Shown: positions 4,991-6,721 of the stretch, piece by piece
Layout: every line of letters starts with the position of its first letter
Numbering within the stretch: the first letter of the stretch is position 1
Source of the DNA: Candidatus Magasanikiibacteriota bacterium
GTDB taxonomy: Bacteria; Patescibacteriota; Patescibacteriia; Magasanikbacterales; GWA2-37-8
Length of the DNA: 6,721 nt
Direction of reading: 5' to 3'
Assembly (NCBI GenBank): GCA_903853785.1
Contig: CAINUM010000055.1
Coordinates: 1-6,721, forward strand
Made by a program: the position numbers and the translations under genes
Notes under the pieces: generated by a model
Seen by the model: only the letters and a program-made list of their open reading frames with translations
Told to the model about the DNA's origin: nothing
Databases searched by the model: none

Positions 4991-5074
4991 GCCGCGGTGG
5001 CGGAATTGGTAGACGCACTGGACTCAAAATCCAGCGATGGCAACATCATGAGAGTTCGATTCTCTCCCGCGGCA
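4991..5074 (+). tRNA. tRNA-Leu (anticodon CAA)
   Basis: A class II tRNA with a long variable arm. Acceptor GCCGCGG (4991-4997) pairs with CCGCGGC (5067-5073), with discriminator A at 5074. The D arm contains GGTAGACGC. The anticodon stem CTGGA/TCCAG holds loop CTCAAAA with anticodon CAA at 5025-5027 (reads UUG). The variable stem GATG/CATC (5036-5039 with 5044-5047) has a GCAA loop. The T arm is GAGAG-loop-CTCTC with TTCGATT. The 3' CCA is not encoded (ACAA follows). It has its own promoter and terminator, so it is a single-gene unit between divergent parA and the phosphoesterase gene. Confidence 0.97.
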
Positions 5075-5080
5075 CAAATT

Positions 5081-5107
5081 AATCCTGATATTATCGGGAT
5101 TTTTTTA
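5081..5107 (+). terminator. Intrinsic terminator of tRNA-Leu
   Basis: AATCCTGA (5081-5088) pairs with TCGGGATT (5094-5101), one pair being G-U, with a 5-nt loop, and the helix runs into a T-run (5100-5106). It starts 6 nt after the tRNA discriminator. It separates the strong tRNA promoter from the metallophosphoesterase gene 40 bp further on. Confidence 0.85.
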
Positions 5108-5147
5108 TAGACGAAACTTCATAAAATTGATAAGATACAAATTCTAT

Positions 5148-6122
5148 ATGAATTATATATCAGTCATAATTTTATCTATTATTATTCTCAGTGGGTTACT
5201 GTTATGTTTTGTGATTCGCGACACTTTTAAAAAAGGATTTTTTTTGAATAAAAACAAAAATACTGCTTATTCAATAATTACAATTTTATTATTAATATTT
5301 CTTTGTTCTTTTGACACTTACTTTATCGAACCAAATATTATAGTAAAAAAACAATTTGATTTTCCAACTGCAAATGTTCAAACACCAATAAAAGTGGCTT
5401 TCATCGCTGATATCCAAATTGGCAATCACAAAAAAACAGACTGGACTAAAAAGATGGTAAATGAAATTATAGAAATTAATCCAGAGTTGGTTTTACTTGG
5501 AGGTGATTTAATTGATAATGAAGGTACATTTGAAGATGAGAGTCAGTATCTAGAACCACTAACAGCAATTAGTGCTAAATATCCTATTTATTATATCTTA
5601 GGAAATCATGAATATGGAATTGGTGGACAAACCAAAGGAGATAAAAATAAGCAAACCGGAGATCGTTCACAATTGCTGATTACTAAAATGAAAGATTTAA
5701 ATATTACTTTATTGAGAAATAATCTTAGCTGCCCAATAATAAAAAATCAGCAAATCTGTCTTTTTGGCATTGATGATATATGGAGCAATAAAATAAGTTT
5801 TGTCGAATTAAATAAATGGAAAAACAATATACCTTTAATATTTTTAACTCATAATCCTGACGGTATCAAGCTCTATCCGATCGATAAAAATATACCAAAC
5901 ATAACTCTGGCCGGGCATACTCATGGTGGTCAAATACGCTTGCCATTTATTGGACCACTTGGCAACCCAGGAGTCACATTACCAAAAAAATATTTTAAGG
6001 GGCTTAATGATTATTATGGAATGAAAATATTTACCACGGTTGGTATCGGTGAATCCGGTGGACCAATTCGTTTTTGGAACCCACCTGAAATTGCAGTTAT
6101 AAACTTAAAACCACAGAATTAA
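5148..6122 (+). CDS. Membrane-anchored metallophosphoesterase (YkuE/YaeI-like)
   Basis: Calcineurin-like phosphoesterase of 324 aa, probably a di-metal hydrolase of phosphomonoesters, phosphodiesters or lipid phosphates; the substrate cannot be read from sequence. Two N-terminal hydrophobic segments (about residues 3-23 and 39-60) anchor it in the membrane, leaving the catalytic domain on one face. Motifs in order: ADIQIG (Asp88, Gln90), GGDLID (Asp120), GNHEYG (Asn153, His154), THNPD (His235) and AGHTHGGQ (His257, His259). Motif I is normally D-x-H; here it is D-x-Q, which may change metal choice or activity. The C-terminal GPLGNPGVTLPKKYFKGL and IGESGGPIRFWNPPEI are typical of this family. 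Start: ATG at 5148 has the T-ATG context seen elsewhere; the TTG 7 codons upstream is unlikely. Probably a monocistronic gene, but I see no clear promoter in the 40 bp after the tRNA-Leu terminator. Confidence 0.92.
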   Translation: MNYISVIILSIIILSGLLLCFVIRDTFKKGFFLNKNKNTAYSIITILLLIFLCSFDTYFIEPNIIVKKQFDFPTANVQTPIKVAFIADIQIGNHKKTDWTKKMVNEIIEINPELVLLGGDLIDNEGTFEDESQYLEPLTAISAKYPIYYILGNHEYGIGGQTKGDKNKQTGDRSQLLITKMKDLNITLLRNNLSCPIIKNQQICLFGIDDIWSNKISFVELNKWKNNIPLIFLTHNPDGIKLYPIDKNIPNITLAGHTHGGQIRLPFIGPLGNPGVTLPKKYFKGLNDYYGMKIFTTVGIGESGGPIRFWNPPEIAVINLKPQN

Positions 6123-6135
6123 TCTGTGGTTTTTT
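6107..6135. terminator. Terminator overlapping the phosphoesterase stop codon
   Basis: AAAACCACAGA (6107-6117) pairs with TCTGTGGTTTT (6123-6133), 11 bp with a 5-nt loop. The gene's TAA (6120-6122) lies mostly in the loop, so the hairpin begins inside the coding sequence. A T-run to 6135 follows on the plus strand. The opposite strand also ends in four U residues, so it can serve the convergent HAD-like gene ending at 6151. Confidence 0.88.
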
Positions 6136-6150
6136 GTTGCTTTAAATATT

Positions 6151-6612
6151 TTATTTTCTTAGTGTTGAAATAAACACCTTTTCATTAAGAATCAGATCGA
6201 GCGCGTCATTGATATTGTTCATTACGATATCAGCTGCCAAAATTGCTTTGGTGTGCACGCCCTCGGCTTGCATTACCGCGATGCCCAACTTTGCCGCTTT
6301 CAAAAACGAAGCGTCAATCAAACCATTACCAATCGCTACGCATTTGTTTGGATTTAACTTTTTTATTTCTTTTAATTTTTCACTTGCAGAATTTGTTTTG
6401 ATAAATACCACACCCAAATCTTTGGCAATTTTATCGGCAGTTCCTTGAGTATCTCCAGAAAATAAAATTGTTTTTATGCCTAAAGAATTGATTTGATTTA
6501 TTCTTTCTTTAACACCTACCACAACTTTACCATTTACACTTATTGTTCCATTTAAATCTAACACTACGGTTTCTATATTATAGAGACCGGCACCAGGTAC
6601 TTTAATTTTCAT
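6151..6612 (-). CDS. HAD-like protein, soluble P-type ATPase type (COG4087-like)
   Basis: Small cytoplasmic haloacid dehalogenase-fold protein of 153 aa with no cap domain and no membrane segments; it resembles the isolated phosphorylation domain of P-type ATPases. Seen: motif I VVLDLNGTI (nucleophile Asp19; Asn21 in place of the second Asp of typical HAD phosphatases), motif II LFSGDT (Ser52), a motif III lysine near Lys79, motif IV IGNGLIDASFL (Asn96 and Asp100; the usual GDG is GNG), then AKLGIAVMQAEGVHTKAILAADIV as in P-type ATPases. From memory, DxNGT and GNG are characteristic of the family called soluble P-type ATPase, so the Asn residues are probably family traits rather than decay. 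The substrate is unknown. It lies 3 bp after the tRNA synthetase gene with no Shine-Dalgarno sequence, so it is co-transcribed and probably translationally coupled. Confidence 0.88.
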   Translation of the reverse strand: MKIKVPGAGLYNIETVVLDLNGTISVNGKVVVGVKERINQINSLGIKTILFSGDTQGTADKIAKDLGVVFIKTNSASEKLKEIKKLNPNKCVAIGNGLIDASFLKAAKLGIAVMQAEGVHTKAILAADIVMNNINDALDLILNEKVFISTLRK

Positions 6613-6615
6613 AGA

Positions 6616-6721
6616 CTATGGTTTCAAACGGGAGATCGTGCGAGGGAAAGGAATACATTCACGGATGTGTTCAACTCCAGTGATCCAGCGTACAGCACGC
6701 TCAAGTCCAATACCGAATCCA
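6616..6721 (-). CDS. asnS: Asparaginyl-tRNA synthetase, C-terminal end (partial)
   Basis: Only the last 34 codons are in the window; the gene continues beyond the right edge. The peptide GFGIGLERAVRWITGVEHIR followed by ECIPFPRTISRLKP is class II aminoacyl-tRNA synthetase motif 3 (GFGIGLER, with the ATP-binding Arg) and the family C-terminus. ERAVRWITGVEH and the ending RLKP fit bacterial AsnRS (compare ERTVAWISGVEH) better than AspRS, which usually ends FPRDxxRLxP. A non-discriminating AspRS of the archaeal type is the main alternative. It would charge tRNA-Asn with Asn in the cytoplasm. It ends in TAG and is upstream of the HAD-like gene in the same operon. Confidence 0.82.
   Translation of the reverse strand, partial: GFGIGLERAVRWITGVEHIRECIPFPRTISRLKP

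Noticed and set aside
5127..5147. Upstream TTG start for the metallophosphoesterase (and similarly TTG at 1588-1590 for the kinase)
   Set aside because: No ribosome-binding sequence supports either TTG, and the downstream ATGs share the start context of the other genes.
76..6721. UGA recoding (genetic code 25 of some CPR lineages)
   Set aside because: All genes are open under the standard code at full family length with no in-frame UGA. None of the seven stops is UGA, which is worth noting but not evidence of recoding in itself.

Overview
The window is compact bacterial DNA, AT-rich (roughly 35-40% GC in the genes), with housekeeping genes and no mobile elements or CRISPR. Candidate affiliation is Patescibacteria (CPR) or a similarly streamlined lineage. 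This is an inference: gaps of 3-9 bp between genes in operons, no Shine-Dalgarno sequence in front of nearly all genes, tRNAs without an encoded CCA, and a small soluble P-type-ATPase-like HAD protein of a kind I associate with such genomes. All genes read through with the standard code and end in TAA or TAG, so there is no sign of UGA recoding.

Layout. (1) 1-1630: an orphan soluble histidine kinase with two near-identical PAS domains (minus strand), followed by its terminator at the left edge. (2) 1633-1862: a tRNA-Glu unit on the minus strand with a sigma70-type promoter, an unusual ~87-nt hairpin-rich leader that repeats the tRNA 5' end, and a strong terminator. (3) 1863-2148: a 407-bp gene-free interval (counted from the tRNA) holding two divergent promoters around a 12-bp palindrome, then a ~230-nt, about 50% GC, highly base-paired segment. 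This is either a long structured tsaD leader or a separate small RNA; I do not recognise it as a known family. (4) 2149-3156: tsaD (t6A tRNA modification). (5) 3168-3267: a branched, bidirectional terminator-like element between convergent tsaD and parB. (6) 3277-4911: the parA-parB chromosome partition operon (minus strand), with a parS-like sequence in the 3' end of parA. (7) 4932-5107: a tRNA-Leu(CAA) gene with a perfect-consensus promoter that overlaps the parA promoter, plus a terminator. (8) 5148-6122: a membrane-anchored metallophosphoesterase (plus strand), ending in a terminator whose loop contains the stop codon. (9) 6151-6721: the 3' end of an asparaginyl-tRNA synthetase gene and a downstream HAD-like gene in a minus-strand operon.

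Together: translation functions (two tRNAs, a tRNA-modifying enzyme, a tRNA synthetase) are interleaved with chromosome segregation (ParA/ParB), one signalling kinase and one phosphoesterase. The part that known families explain least is 1742-2148, where the tRNA-Glu leader and the structured RNA upstream of tsaD lie back to back.
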